From NCBI GenBank assembly GCA_964428355.1, contig CAYRYU010000026.1, positions 12,153-76,152 of the forward strand: a stretch of 64,000 nucleotides of DNA. Reading direction: 5' to 3'. Source of the DNA: CAYRYU01 sp964428355 (GTDB taxonomy: Bacteria > Muiribacteriota > Ozemobacteria > Ozemobacterales > Ozemobacteraceae). Below, in pieces: positions 1 to 9,052 of the stretch. Both the position numbers and the translations under genes were made by a program. Every line of letters begins with the position of its first letter. Positions within the stretch are counted from its first letter, which is position 1. Below the pieces are notes generated by a model that was not told where the DNA came from, did not search any database, and saw only the letters and a list, made by a program, of their open reading frames with translations.

Positions 1-2012
1 ACGCCGCCGGTGAGGCTGAAAGTCGGGGTCAGGTTGTAGGTCGATTCCCCGATGTAGTCGATCCGGATGTTCTCCTGGGGAGCGTTGGCCCACTTGACCT
101 GGTGCTCGACGCTTCCCTTCGCGAACACGCGGGGGTTGATGTTCGAGTTGACCTCGAAGTAGCCCACCCGTTCGTTGTATTTGTAGGTGACTCCGTTCAC
201 GGTGTCGAGGGAGTCGTGGTCGGTTCCGACCTTGATTTTTCCCAGGGCGCTGACGGAATCGTTGAGCTTGAGTTTCAGCTCGGCGGTGTTGCAGATCCAG
301 CCGCCTTCGTGGGGAAGGGCGTCGAGTTTCTGCTCGAAATCGTATTTGAGCGTGGTGCTGTCCGTGAAATCGGAAAGGAGCTGGAAGGTGAACTTCCGCC
401 CGGAGTATCCGTCGGTTTCCTGGGGGGCATTGGGATCGACTTCCCAGGTCTTGCTCAGGTAGGTTGCTTCCATCGAGAGGTTCTTCGCGATGGAGAGGAG
501 CTTGTTCCCGAAATCGTAGTTGGCGGAGAAACGGGTGAGCTTCTCCCCCCAGAACCCGCTGTGCTTGTAGTTGTCCTTGAATACCGGTGCGTAGGGGTAG
601 TTGGAGGAGTCGTCCTCGTCTCCGATGTCGTAGGCCCAGATGGGAGACATGTGCGCCCGGAACTCCCGGCCGAAATCGTAGTGCTTGGCGGTTCCCGTGA
701 AACCGCCATTCTGAAGGCTGACATCGAACTTGGTCGCCTCGTCCCCGAGGTTCCGGCTCTTCCCGTCGCGGGTGTCCTTGTGGTAATCGGTCGAGGTGAG
801 GAACTCGGCGGTGGCCTGGATCTTCCCCGCCCGCTCCGTGGTGTAACTCACGTCCGCGCCCCGGACGGTATTGGAATTCCCCCGGATGACGTAGTCGTTG
901 ATCTTCTCGGCGAAGGTCGTTCCAACAGAAAGCGCATCCGGACTGAACTTCGAGGGAAGTTTCCAGACCAGGCGACCGGCGAACATCTCGGTGGGGTCGT
1001 CGTTCTTCAAACCGCCGCCCTTGGAACCCATCTTTCCGGAAAGGCCACGGGCAAGGTCGGTCTTGTAAACGGATCCCTGGTAGTTGAGATCGCGGTCGGT
1101 ACCGGAAAACTCGACGCCCTGGTAGGGCCAGACGACTTCGGAGTCTTCCGAAACCATGTTGAGGGGATCGTTGATTCCGTTGATCGATTCGTAAGCGAAC
1201 ACCCTGACCTTCATCGACTTGGCGTTGCTGATGAAATGGATCTTGTTGGACTGGGTGTACCTGTCGTTGGTGATCTTGGTCACGTAATCATCGATGTTGT
1301 CGAACGGGTTTGCGCCGGAGGTTTTCCCGTAATCGTTGTAGACGACCTTGTTCCAGGTCCGGCCTGAGATGTAACCGTTCAACTCGAAGAATGCTTCGAT
1401 CTTTTCCCCGAGGGGTTTTCCGGTGAACCTGATGAAGATCTCCTGAAACATGTACTGCAGTCCGGGCTTGTCGAAATCCTCACTGCCCCAGAATCCCTGG
1501 TGACAGGTGGGCGGATCGAAGATCATCTGACTGCGTCCGCGATAGAAGCCACTTACCTTGACCTTGGGAAGGGCTTCCTCGAGGGTCTTCAGTTTTCCTT
1601 CGGAATCGGTCATCCGGCGTTCGAGGGTGTCGACGCGCACACCGAGAAGACCCAGCTCGTCCTTGAACTCCTTGGTCAACCTTCCGAGAGAAGCCCGCTC
1701 CGCTTCAGTCGACTCGTCGAGCGCGGCCTTCTTCTCCTCGATCCGGCGCATCATCCGGGCAAGGATCAGGGCGACGTCGTACCGCGTGATGACCTTGCGG
1801 CCCTTGAAGGTCCCGTCGGGGTAGCCTTCCATGTATCCCTGTTTGATCAGGAAATCGACGTCCTTGAACGCCCAATGATCTTTCGGAAGGTCCTGGAAAG
1901 CGGGCTGTTGGCCCGACTGGGGCTGGGATTGCTGGGCCGAGGCCTGGAAGCCGGCAAGCAGGAATAGCACAAGCATTGCCCGGAACAACGTCCAGAAAGA
2001 GCCGCGGTTCAC
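1..2012 (-). CDS. SLH-domain outer-membrane beta-barrel protein, 3' end outside window
   Basis: Partial gene: the frame stays open to base 1, and alignment with the neighbouring paralogue suggests about 90 residues are missing at the C-terminus. I read the start as GTG at 2012, with an AAAGAGG Shine-Dalgarno at 2021-2028 and 8 nt spacing; this gives a clean signal peptide ending near ASA-QQ. An SLH domain follows (FQDLPKDHWAFKDVDFL, then GYPDGTFKG and ITRYD), then a coiled-coil stretch of about 60 residues rich in E/K/L heptads, then an aromatic, alternating beta-strand region expected to form an outer-membrane barrel. In this family the SLH domain binds a cell-wall polymer and tethers the outer membrane. 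It lies 146 bp downstream of a close paralogue on the same strand. Family assignment is firm; the transported solute is unknown. Confidence 0.8.
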   Translation of the reverse strand, partial: MNRGSFWTLFRAMLVLFLLAGFQASAQQSQPQSGQQPAFQDLPKDHWAFKDVDFLIKQGYMEGYPDGTFKGRKVITRYDVALILARMMRRIEEKKAALDESTEAERASLGRLTKEFKDELGLLGVRVDTLERRMTDSEGKLKTLEEALPKVKVSGFYRGRSQMIFDPPTCHQGFWGSEDFDKPGLQYMFQEIFIRFTGKPLGEKIEAFFELNGYISGRTWNKVVYNDYGKTSGANPFDNIDDYVTKITNDRYTQSNKIHFISNAKSMKVRVFAYESINGINDPLNMVSEDSEVVWPYQGVEFSGTDRDLNYQGSVYKTDLARGLSGKMGSKGGGLKNDDPTEMFAGRLVWKLPSKFSPDALSVGTTFAEKINDYVIRGNSNTVRGADVSYTTERAGKIQATAEFLTSTDYHKDTRDGKSRNLGDEATKFDVSLQNGGFTGTAKHYDFGREFRAHMSPIWAYDIGDEDDSSNYPYAPVFKDNYKHSGFWGEKLTRFSANYDFGNKLLSIAKNLSMEATYLSKTWEVDPNAPQETDGYSGRKFTFQLLSDFTDSTTLKYDFEQKLDALPHEGGWICNTAELKLKLNDSVSALGKIKVGTDHDSLDTVNGVTYKYNERVGYFEVNSNINPRVFAKGSVEHQVKWANAPQENIRIDYIGESTYNLTPTFSLTGG

Positions 2013-2158
2013 GATCGTTTGCCTCTTTATCACCGGTTTACTCTTGACTGGGATGAGAATCCACCTTCCTTATCGGCAGATCCTTCCGAAACTTTTACGG
2101 AGAATGACCCGATGCGATTGAACACCCAATCGCCAGGGAGACAATCGGGAAAGGTCCA

Positions 2159-4462
2159 TCAGAAGTTGGTGCGGGCCTCGAAAATCAGCATCTTCTGGGT
2201 ATGGATATCCTTCTCTTCCCTTCCGTTCTCGACACTGGTGATGTCCCACCTGTCGTCGAAGGGATAGTCGTAACCGAACTTCAGCTTCACGCTCGAATCC
2301 TTGCTCACGTCGTAGATGAGTTCCCCGAATATGTTCTCCCGGTCGATCGTCTTTCTCTTTTTCGTCTTGTACTCGATCAGTCCCCTGGTGTAGAAAGCCT
2401 TCCCTCGGAATTTTTCGGAGAAGTTCCGCTTGAGCTCTCCCAGGATGGCATTGGCCAGACTCGAATTGTCGGCATCCCCGCGGTCCTCGAAATCGACGTG
2501 CTGGACACCCCCGGTGAGGCTGGTCAAGGGATTGATGTTGTAGGTCGATTCCCCGATGTAGTCGATCCTGATGTTCTGCAAGGGAGCGCTCGTCCACCGG
2601 GCCTGGTGCTCGACGCTTCCCTTGGCGGACAGCCTTGGATTGACCTCGGCGTTCAGCTCCAGATAGCCGGTCCGGTCGTTCCTATGCCAGGTTTTCCCTT
2701 GGAGCGTATGTATCTCGTCGCGGTCGTCCGACCACATGAACCTGGCCTTCGTTCCCACGGAATTGCCCAGTTTCACATCCAGCTCGACCGTGTGCTTGAG
2801 AGTACCTTCCTCATCGGGAAGTGCATCGAGCTTGTTCTCCAGATCGTATTTCAACGTGCTGCTGTCGGTGAAATCGGACAGGAACTGGTATGTGAACTTC
2901 CGACCGGAGTATCCGTCGGTCGCCTGGGGATTGTAGGGATCCACCTCCCATGTTTTGCTCAGGTATGTCACCTCCATGGATACGTTGCGTGCCATCCGGG
3001 TGAGTGTCTCCCCGAACTCGTAGGCCGCGGAGAAGCGGGTCAGCTTTTCCCCCCAGAACCCCTCGTGTTTGTAGTTGTCGAGGAACACCGGATCGAATGG
3101 ATAGTCGCTCATGACATCCTCCTCCCCGATGTCGTAGGCCCAGATCGGAGCCATCCGCGCCCGGAAATCACGTCCGAAATCGTAGTGTTTGAAGGTGCCG
3201 GTGAAACCGTCTTTCTGGACCGACACGTCGCAGAGCATCCCCTGGTCTTTCAGGTTCACGGGCTTTTCCTCCTCGTAGAATTCTTCGTCTTCGGCAGGGA
3301 CCTCCTCCTCGTCGTAGATCGATTCATGGGTCAGCTTGTGATGATCGGTCGAGGTCAAAAACTCGAGATCCGCCTGGATCTTGCCCGCACGCTCGGTCGA
3401 GTAGCTGAGGTCGACCCCGCGTACCGTGTTGGAGTTCCCGCGAACCGTGTAATCAGCGATCTTTTCGGCATACGAGGTTCCGAGAGTCAGTGAGTCGGGG
3501 CTGAATTTCGCGGGGAGTTTCCAGACGAGGCGCCCTACAGCCATCTCGCTCTTGTCGGTGTAGCCTGCCCGCAGGTCGTTGTTGTAAACGCCACCCTGGT
3601 AGCTCAGGCCCCCGTCGGTTCCCTGAAACTCCACACCGTTGTGGGGATCCACGACATCGGCATCCTCGGTGAAGATGTTCATCGGATCCGTCAGTTCGGT
3701 CACGTTCTCGTTCGCGAAAACCCTGACCTGGAGCGAGCGGGCGTTGCTCACGAAGTGGACCTTGTTCATCTGCAGATACCGGTCGGCGGAAACCTGGTAG
3801 AGATAGTCGTCGACGTTGTCGAAGGGGTTCGTCCCGGAGGGTTTCCCCGAATCGCTGTATTGGAGTGCATTCCAGGACCGTCCCTTGATGTAGCCGTAGA
3901 TCTCGCCGAACACCTCTATCCGCTCGCCAAGAGGTTTTCCGGTGAACCGGACGTAGGCCTGGTTGTAAAGAGTCTGCAGGCCCGGCTTGAGGAATGACGT
4001 CTGGGAGCCGGTCTCGTCGCGCTGGACGGATACGGGTTCGATGATGAACTGGCCGGTCGACCGGAGGTACCCGGATATTCGTGTCTTTGGAAGGGCGGTC
4101 TCGGTTCCCTCGAGCCGTTTTTCCATGTCGACCGCCCGCTTTTCCAACGTGTCGACCCTGACTCCGAGCATCGAAAGCTCATCGCGGAACTCGGCGACGA
4201 GGCGCGAGATCGCGGCCTTTTCCTCTTCGGTCGCCTTGTCGTCCCCCGCCTTCTTTTCGTCGAGCCTGCGCAGGATCCGGGCAAGGGTGAGAGCCAGATC
4301 ATACCGGGTCAGGATCCGGCGGCCGGCGAAAGCCCCGTCGGATTGGATCTTCCAGTAACCGGCCTTCACAAGGAAATCCACATCGCCGAACGCCCAGTGG
4401 TCCCTGGGAATATCCTGGAACGGGGAACTCTGGCACCATCCGAAGGAAGGCGCCATCAGCAT
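2159..4462 (-). CDS. SLH-domain outer-membrane beta-barrel protein (paralogue of the gene at 1-2012)
   Basis: A 767-residue protein with the same architecture as its downstream neighbour: N-terminal SLH domain (FQDIPRDHWAFGDVDFL at about residues 15-31), coiled coil at about 75-125 (VRVDTLEKRAVDMEKRL), then a long beta-rich barrel ending in EARTNF, whose terminal Phe is typical of outer-membrane proteins. The two proteins share near-identical blocks (for example DYIGESTYN and SLTGG). The SLH is slightly degenerate: the usual GYPDGTF is replaced by SDGAF. The first usable start (ATG 4462) leaves only an 11-residue hydrophobic leader, while the same frame continues upstream with a good signal-peptide core (PVLILAVLLMLM) that has no ATG, GTG or TTG in reach. 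A non-canonical start or a lost start codon is likely, so the true N-terminus may lie up to about 20 codons upstream. Confidence 0.8.
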   Translation of the reverse strand: MLMAPSFGWCQSSPFQDIPRDHWAFGDVDFLVKAGYWKIQSDGAFAGRRILTRYDLALTLARILRRLDEKKAGDDKATEEEKAAISRLVAEFRDELSMLGVRVDTLEKRAVDMEKRLEGTETALPKTRISGYLRSTGQFIIEPVSVQRDETGSQTSFLKPGLQTLYNQAYVRFTGKPLGERIEVFGEIYGYIKGRSWNALQYSDSGKPSGTNPFDNVDDYLYQVSADRYLQMNKVHFVSNARSLQVRVFANENVTELTDPMNIFTEDADVVDPHNGVEFQGTDGGLSYQGGVYNNDLRAGYTDKSEMAVGRLVWKLPAKFSPDSLTLGTSYAEKIADYTVRGNSNTVRGVDLSYSTERAGKIQADLEFLTSTDHHKLTHESIYDEEEVPAEDEEFYEEEKPVNLKDQGMLCDVSVQKDGFTGTFKHYDFGRDFRARMAPIWAYDIGEEDVMSDYPFDPVFLDNYKHEGFWGEKLTRFSAAYEFGETLTRMARNVSMEVTYLSKTWEVDPYNPQATDGYSGRKFTYQFLSDFTDSSTLKYDLENKLDALPDEEGTLKHTVELDVKLGNSVGTKARFMWSDDRDEIHTLQGKTWHRNDRTGYLELNAEVNPRLSAKGSVEHQARWTSAPLQNIRIDYIGESTYNINPLTSLTGGVQHVDFEDRGDADNSSLANAILGELKRNFSEKFRGKAFYTRGLIEYKTKKRKTIDRENIFGELIYDVSKDSSVKLKFGYDYPFDDRWDITSVENGREEKDIHTQKMLIFEARTNF

Positions 4463-4648
4463 GAGAAGAACCGCCAGAATCAGGACAGGCGGCCCTGGAG
4501 GGGTTCGATTCGTTTGCCTTATTATTCTTCTCTCTGGGGAAAATTGGAATGACCCACACGAAATATCGGCAAACGGGTATCGATGGGTTAAATCACCTCT
4601 CCCGGAAAACAGGAGGGGAGAAGGAACCTATGGCCTGAGGAAGGGTTT

Positions 4649-6592
4649 TCAGCGACTGATAATTCTGGCCAGACCTTCCGGGTGGAGATTGGACTCGAGA
4701 TTCCTTACAAGGGCGGAGTTTCCGTTGATCCTTCCGTTCCTCACCGGGACATCGGGGTTTCCGGCGAACCTGGTTTCGAAGGTGAAATCCGGGTCGCACG
4801 GTATCTCCCTGAATCCATCCAGATCGAGCCGGAACGGCTTGATCAGCTCGTTTCTTCTCGCAAGCAACCGCTCCACGGCAACCTTCTGGACGAAGGAAGG
4901 CCAACCGCTCTCGGAAAAACAGCGCTCGAGATCGAATCGGCTGAAACTGGAAATCCTCGCGGCCATCCACCGGGCATCGGCCCAGGTACAATGTTTCCAT
5001 ACCCTTGGCAGGAAGAAAGGTCGCATCTTGAAGGAGATGCGGTTGGCTCTGTTTTCTATGAACGATTTGGGGAAGGAGTTGAGCTCGCCCGAACACCGGA
5101 ACTTGCCCAGGGAGTATCCGAGGTCGCTCTGGAACTCGACGAAACGATCGAAAGCCCTGGTCTCGCGATTGAACAACATGGCCGTCCGACAGTTGTTTTC
5201 CTTCATGTCGATGTTGTTGATCCAGGCGTTGAACACGAGCGAACCACGATGCACCCGGTCGATCAGGGCTTTCCCGGAATTCAACGGAACATCCCCCAGG
5301 CACTTGACGGCGGGGCAGAAAAAGGACAACTGGCACTCCCGGAATTTCACGTAGTTGGCCCCGATGAACTCCGCCCCGATCGATTCACGCTCCGCAAAAG
5401 CCTTGTCAACGACTCCGGTTCCAAGAATCGCACCGTCGGAACCTTTGAGAACTGGTTCCGGAAGCAGGAAACGTCCCGGGTGGTAGGAGTTTCCCCTTTT
5501 CAGGATACGGTCACAAACCTGGGCGAAGGTGTGAACGACGTCGGGCCCCCTCTTCGAGGGTGGGGCGAGAACGAGGATCGTTTCGCCGGGCCCGGAATAG
5601 AGCTTGATATCGGTGCATGAGGCCCCCAGATCGATGTAGAGCCGGGAAAGAGCCACATCGGTGTGAATCTCCGGCCCCCATTTCATCTGCCATTTCAAGC
5701 CGAACCGGTCGAAAGTCGGGAGTTTCGGGTTGCCAAAATTCACACGCCTGTCCAGGATGGTCGTGATTTTCTCGGAAAAATCGGCCGGAGACGGGGAAAG
5801 CGGGAGTTCGGTACAGAACAGGACCCTCTTCGAAAACCCGAAATCGAAGCGTTCGAGTTTGGGGTTCTGGAGCCGGACCAGGGTTTTCATTTCCTCCAGG
5901 AACGCGTCGTAGCGATTTCCGGGAGGGGTTTCCACGATGGTCGGATGGTCTTTCGCGGGTTGGAGCCGGGAAACCTGAATTGGGCTCAGCCTGGCCAATT
6001 CGTCTTTTCCGATGGGTCCCCGGCCTTCTGGAGCATACAGCTCCGCCGCTTCCAGACCTGCGGGACCGTCTCCCAGCTTCTCTTCGGGATTGGCAGGATT
6101 GGGGACATTGAGTATGAGCGGCCCGCCGAAGTAATGGAAAATTCTCGTGAAATAGTCCTCGAATCGTCCCGGGTGAGCCTCTCCTATCGCGTCAAGACAG
6201 TTGAAATGCTGTCGCTGGATCTGGATGAACCGCCGCATCTGATCGGGAGTCGCGGCTGCCTTCCCGAGCTCGGCCGACAACTTCTGACCGGCGGAAATGA
6301 TCTCATCGAAAGACCGCATTCCCGGGTTCCGGGCGATCTTTTCGGGAGAACCGGGGTTCTGTTCTTTCAGGAACTGCTCGAACCGCGTTCGTTCCTCGGA
6401 AACCTCCGCGAGGAACTCGGCGATCACTTCCGGAGAAAGCGGTCGCAACTGGTAGTCCGCGGTCTTCCTTCCCAGGGCCGGCCCCGGACTTCCGTCGCAG
6501 AACGCGCAAACCAGGAGGACAAAGACAGTGAAGAGGGCCGAAACCCTGACGGCCTTTAACAAAAGCTTCCCACAGTTCCGCTTTTCCAGCAT
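4649..6592 (-). CDS. secreted or membrane-anchored protein with kinase-like DxKxxN and DLG motifs
   Basis: About 647 residues from ATG 6592, chosen because AAGGGG lies 8 nt upstream and because a strong -10 box (6643-6648) places transcription start near the alternative GTG at 6640. A hydrophobic segment near residues 15-32 is a signal peptide or anchor. The N-terminal half is helical with no recognised domain. In the C-terminal half, IDMKENN reproduces the protein-kinase catalytic-loop spacing DxKxxN, and SDLGYSLG about 28 residues later resembles the DFG metal-binding motif. Together these suggest a HipA/CotH/FAM20-like kinase fold. I infer a secreted kinase or pseudokinase; the ATP-binding lysine cannot be assigned with confidence. 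It precedes the SLH porin genes on the same strand by 186 bp and could be co-transcribed with them. Confidence 0.5.
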   Translation of the reverse strand: MLEKRNCGKLLLKAVRVSALFTVFVLLVCAFCDGSPGPALGRKTADYQLRPLSPEVIAEFLAEVSEERTRFEQFLKEQNPGSPEKIARNPGMRSFDEIISAGQKLSAELGKAAATPDQMRRFIQIQRQHFNCLDAIGEAHPGRFEDYFTRIFHYFGGPLILNVPNPANPEEKLGDGPAGLEAAELYAPEGRGPIGKDELARLSPIQVSRLQPAKDHPTIVETPPGNRYDAFLEEMKTLVRLQNPKLERFDFGFSKRVLFCTELPLSPSPADFSEKITTILDRRVNFGNPKLPTFDRFGLKWQMKWGPEIHTDVALSRLYIDLGASCTDIKLYSGPGETILVLAPPSKRGPDVVHTFAQVCDRILKRGNSYHPGRFLLPEPVLKGSDGAILGTGVVDKAFAERESIGAEFIGANYVKFRECQLSFFCPAVKCLGDVPLNSGKALIDRVHRGSLVFNAWINNIDMKENNCRTAMLFNRETRAFDRFVEFQSDLGYSLGKFRCSGELNSFPKSFIENRANRISFKMRPFFLPRVWKHCTWADARWMAARISSFSRFDLERCFSESGWPSFVQKVAVERLLARRNELIKPFRLDLDGFREIPCDPDFTFETRFAGNPDVPVRNGRINGNSALVRNLESNLHPEGLARIISR

Positions 6593-6642
6593 CTTCAAAC
6601 CCCTTGATGAAATCAGGCACCGAGGAAAGAGACCTTGCACCC

Positions 6643-6651
6643 ATTATACCA
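6643..6651 (-). promoter_or_regulatory. extended -10 promoter TGGTATAAT
   Basis: On the minus strand the sequence is TGGTATAAT, a perfect -10 hexamer with the extended TGn element. No good -35 is visible 17 bp upstream, as is common for extended -10 promoters. The expected start of transcription is about 6636, giving a leader of about 45 nt before ATG 6592. Confidence 0.6.
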
Positions 6652-6652
6652 C

Positions 6653-6917
6653 TCGCCCGAACCCGCACTTGAATCCGATGTTTTCCGGTTTCCCTTGCAC
6701 CGCCTCAATGGATGCAGTACCCTTCGGGACTTTTTCCATAACATGCAGTTGGTACTGGATGTCTTCAACAGGAGTTCCAAAATGGGAACACCCGACCGGT
6801 TTTCCGGTCGGTAATGTTCCCCCGTTCCTCAGGATGGGATGATTTCCCAATGCAAGCGGGGCTGCAGCTGCGAATGGAAATCCGAGAGTTTCAAATGGGA
6901 TCCCCGAAAAAGGCAAT
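6653..6917. other. intergenic region, no gene seen
   Basis: Divergent intergenic DNA between the kinase-like gene and the ankyrin locus. Short frames here lack ribosome binding sites. The only structured element I see is the inverted repeat at 6784-6821. Confidence 0.5.
6784..6821. repeat. 38-bp inverted repeat (hairpin)
   Basis: GGGAACA pairs with TGTTCCC on the outside and CCGACCGG pairs with CCGGTCGG inside, closed by a short T-rich loop. It is GC-rich and lacks a following T-run, so it is either a protein-binding palindrome or a structural repeat rather than a classical terminator. Confidence 0.5.
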
Positions 6918-6946
6918 TTGTCCCAGTAGTTTCCGTGCCATAAATT
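6918..6946 (+). promoter_or_regulatory. candidate sigma-70 promoter for the ankyrin locus
   Basis: TTGTCC (6918-6923) and TAAATT (6941-6946) are separated by exactly 17 bp. Each matches its consensus at four of six positions. It lies 43 bp upstream of the small ORF at 6989. Confidence 0.3.
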
Positions 6947-6988
6947 GTAGATGAAAGTCCCGATCGTCGGTCGTGAATAGGAGGAGAG

Positions 6989-7159
6989 ATGGCGCGATAT
7001 ACCCGGGAGTGGCGATCAGGACTGGAACCTCGGGTCAGGATTCGCTTTGATTGCCATGGATTTTCGGTGCAACCGCGCGTAAAATGGATGTGGAATCATC
7101 GGGAAACTTGCACGGATTCCTTTCGTCCGGGAAATGGGCGAGCTTGGGAGGGGAGATGA
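6989..7159 (+). CDS. small ORF (56 aa) coupled to the ankyrin gene
   Basis: ATG 6989 follows a near-perfect Shine-Dalgarno (GGAGGAGAG, 6980-6988). The frame ends with TGA at 7157-7159, overlapping the start of the next gene in an ATGA. The peptide (MARYTREWRSGLEP and onward) is Arg/Trp-rich with no recognised domain. The start signal and overlap suggest it is translated, perhaps as a leader coupling translation to the downstream gene, but the composition could equally be chance. Confidence 0.3.
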   Translation: MARYTREWRSGLEPRVRIRFDCHGFSVQPRVKWMWNHRETCTDSFRPGNGRAWEGR

Positions 7160-8499
7160 AGCCAGCCTCCAAACGGTTTTTTGCGAAGTGGTTGTTGGGC
7201 CCCTTGATGATCCTGTGTGGACTTTTGGTCGGGTATCTATGGTGGAAACATGGCTTCACCATGCGGATTCTGGCGATTCCCGCCACCCCCGTTGTCATCA
7301 TTTTCCTCGTTGGAATGGGAATCTGGGCAACAAAAATCGGTTGGGTCGACGGGAAAATGGGTGACCATTTCGATTTCGGTGAGCGTTTCACCCCTCCTGT
7401 TAGCCGGTCACCGTTGCCACTCATTCCACCGATGCCTCCGAGGCACTTGGCGGAACCTGAAGTTCCAAGGGCTCCCCCGAAACCACGTGTTCCCGAAAGA
7501 GTGGAACCAGCCCCAGGGAACCCGGAAATGGCGGCCATGGCCACAAAGAGGGAACCGTCCCCACCAGCCAAGCCTCGATCCAGCAAGAGGGTCGACAAAG
7601 CCACGGCTGAACGTTTTCGGAGTGCCATCTATGGAAGGGACCTGGAAATGGTGAAAATCATGCTTGCGGAAGGAGTGGATCCGAACTTCCAGGAGAAGGA
7701 CCGGAACTCCTTCCTCAACTCCGCTGTTTGTGCGGGATCGACCGACATCGCTCGTTGTCTCCTGGAGGCGGGCGCTCATGCTGAAGGTGATGACCCTGAG
7801 AAGATAACCCCATTTGGGGAAGCCGTTTCCAGGGGGAATGCGGAAATCATGAGGTTGCTGATGGCTTTTGGCGTGACTCTCGACCGAAACGACTGGAACA
7901 ATGTTCTGGCAAGAGCCACTGAGAACGATCATCTCGAGGTGGTCGACCTTGCGATCGAGTACCGGGCTGATCCGTCGACCATTATCCGCGATTACGAACG
8001 TGGCGACCATAGCATTCTTGAGATGGCGATCTTCCACCGGAATCCCATTATCCTCCAACGCTTTATGGATCTGCATTCCCGAAGGCCAGTCTTCTCGTCG
8101 ACGGCTTTGCAACGCCGCCTTTCCCAAGTGGTGGCAGACAATCGTCCCGAACTTGTTCCCCCGTTCCTCGGGCTCGGTCTGGATCTCGATTCGATCCGCC
8201 TCTACGAGGGGCATACCCTTCTTTCCCTGGCCCAGATGAAGGGTTTTGCCATGGTGGAAAAGCTTCTCCGGGACGCCGGGATGAAACGGGATTTGGCATT
8301 TTTCGAGCTGATGAGGAATTTCTTCAGGGCAGTTTTCGAACAAGACGGAGAGCGGATCCGTTCTCTTGCCGCTTCCGGGGCCGATCTCCAGTGGGAGGAC
8401 GGAAACCGTCGCACTCCCCTCCTTGCCGCAATGGTCTTTAACCGTCCCAGGTCTGAAAAGATCCTGCGCGAGCTGGGGGCCAGGGAGCCAGGTTCATAA
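7156..8499 (+). CDS. membrane-anchored ankyrin-repeat protein
   Basis: 447 residues from ATG 7156, preceded by GGGAGGGGAG; longer frames back to 7051 lack a ribosome binding site. Two membrane segments lie near residues 7-28 and 36-58, followed by a Pro-rich linker (about 75-140). From about residue 150 there are ankyrin-type helix pairs (for example DLEMVKIMLAEGVDPN, STDIARCLLEAGAHAEG, NAEIMRLLMAFGVTLD) running to the C-terminus. The repeats are divergent and some lack the TPLH motif. Such proteins scaffold protein-protein contacts; the partner is unknown. It overlaps the upstream small ORF by 4 bp. A second ankyrin protein in this window (48238-49371) has a different architecture. Confidence 0.75.
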   Translation: MKPASKRFFAKWLLGPLMILCGLLVGYLWWKHGFTMRILAIPATPVVIIFLVGMGIWATKIGWVDGKMGDHFDFGERFTPPVSRSPLPLIPPMPPRHLAEPEVPRAPPKPRVPERVEPAPGNPEMAAMATKREPSPPAKPRSSKRVDKATAERFRSAIYGRDLEMVKIMLAEGVDPNFQEKDRNSFLNSAVCAGSTDIARCLLEAGAHAEGDDPEKITPFGEAVSRGNAEIMRLLMAFGVTLDRNDWNNVLARATENDHLEVVDLAIEYRADPSTIIRDYERGDHSILEMAIFHRNPIILQRFMDLHSRRPVFSSTALQRRLSQVVADNRPELVPPFLGLGLDLDSIRLYEGHTLLSLAQMKGFAMVEKLLRDAGMKRDLAFFELMRNFFRAVFEQDGERIRSLAASGADLQWEDGNRRTPLLAAMVFNRPRSEKILRELGAREPGS

Positions 8500-8541
8500 T
8501 GTTTGTCTCCAACAGAGAACTTCGAAAGGGGAACCGTTTGA

Positions 8542-8853
8542 AAACCTATCGTCCAAAACGTTTGGCGGCTTCCGGGCCCGATTGATCGCCCGCGACGACA
8601 TGCTGGGTTTCATTTCCACCCTCTCTGGTGTCCTCCCGTCATTCTCCATTCATTCAAAGGTGAAGAAGATTACTACTGGTGGAATGAGCTCATGCGGGTG
8701 GTGGGTTACCCGAGATTTCGAAATAGAAAGAACCGGGTGGAGCCAAGGGTACGGAAACGGCGGTCAGAGAATTTCCAGCTTCTCATGGGAGACCGGCATG
8801 AATACTTGGAAATCCACCATCGGAACCGGTATAAAAAGCCTTCCTTGTCTTAG
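8542..8853 (+). pseudogene. C-terminal remnant of a transposase (IS4-like)
   Basis: The frame ending at TAG 8851-8853 reads FKGEEDYYWWNELMRVVGYP, then KNRVEPRVRKRRSENFQLL. The Arg/Lys-rich NRVEPRxxKRR ending is typical of IS4-family DDE transposase C-termini. The frame is open only from 8542, has no start codon or catalytic DDE residues, and the upstream part is not recognisable; a neighbouring frame (FRARLIARDDMLGF) may be the continuation across a frameshift. An unrelated 13-bp inverted repeat follows 8 bp downstream. The rest of 8500-9052 holds nothing else I can identify. Confidence 0.5.
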
Positions 8854-8861
8854 CACCATTC

Positions 8862-8909
8862 GGGACACACGACCAGTTTTCAAGAGTTTTCTAATCGGTC
8901 GTGTGTCCC
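8862..8909. repeat. 13-bp perfect inverted repeat
   Basis: GGGACACACGACC (8862-8874) and its exact reverse complement (8897-8909) flank a 22-nt AT-rich spacer. It sits just after the transposase remnant, so it may be an old IS end or a terminator-like hairpin. Confidence 0.5.
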
Positions 8910-9052
8910 CAATTTCCCAGGATGGGGAGGCATTTCGGGGTCTGTTGCCAAGGGGAGCGGAAAAGGGTAGATTTTCCTGGGAAGGCATACCCGGGGGATC
9001 GGGCGGCTTTCTCTGACGGATGGTGAAGCTTCCGTCTTTTCGGGAGGAAACG

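Noticed and set aside
2201..3493. 430-codon plus-strand ORF opposite the SLH porin gene
   Set aside because: Antisense of a GC-rich gene with a clear family; no ribosome binding site and no domain.
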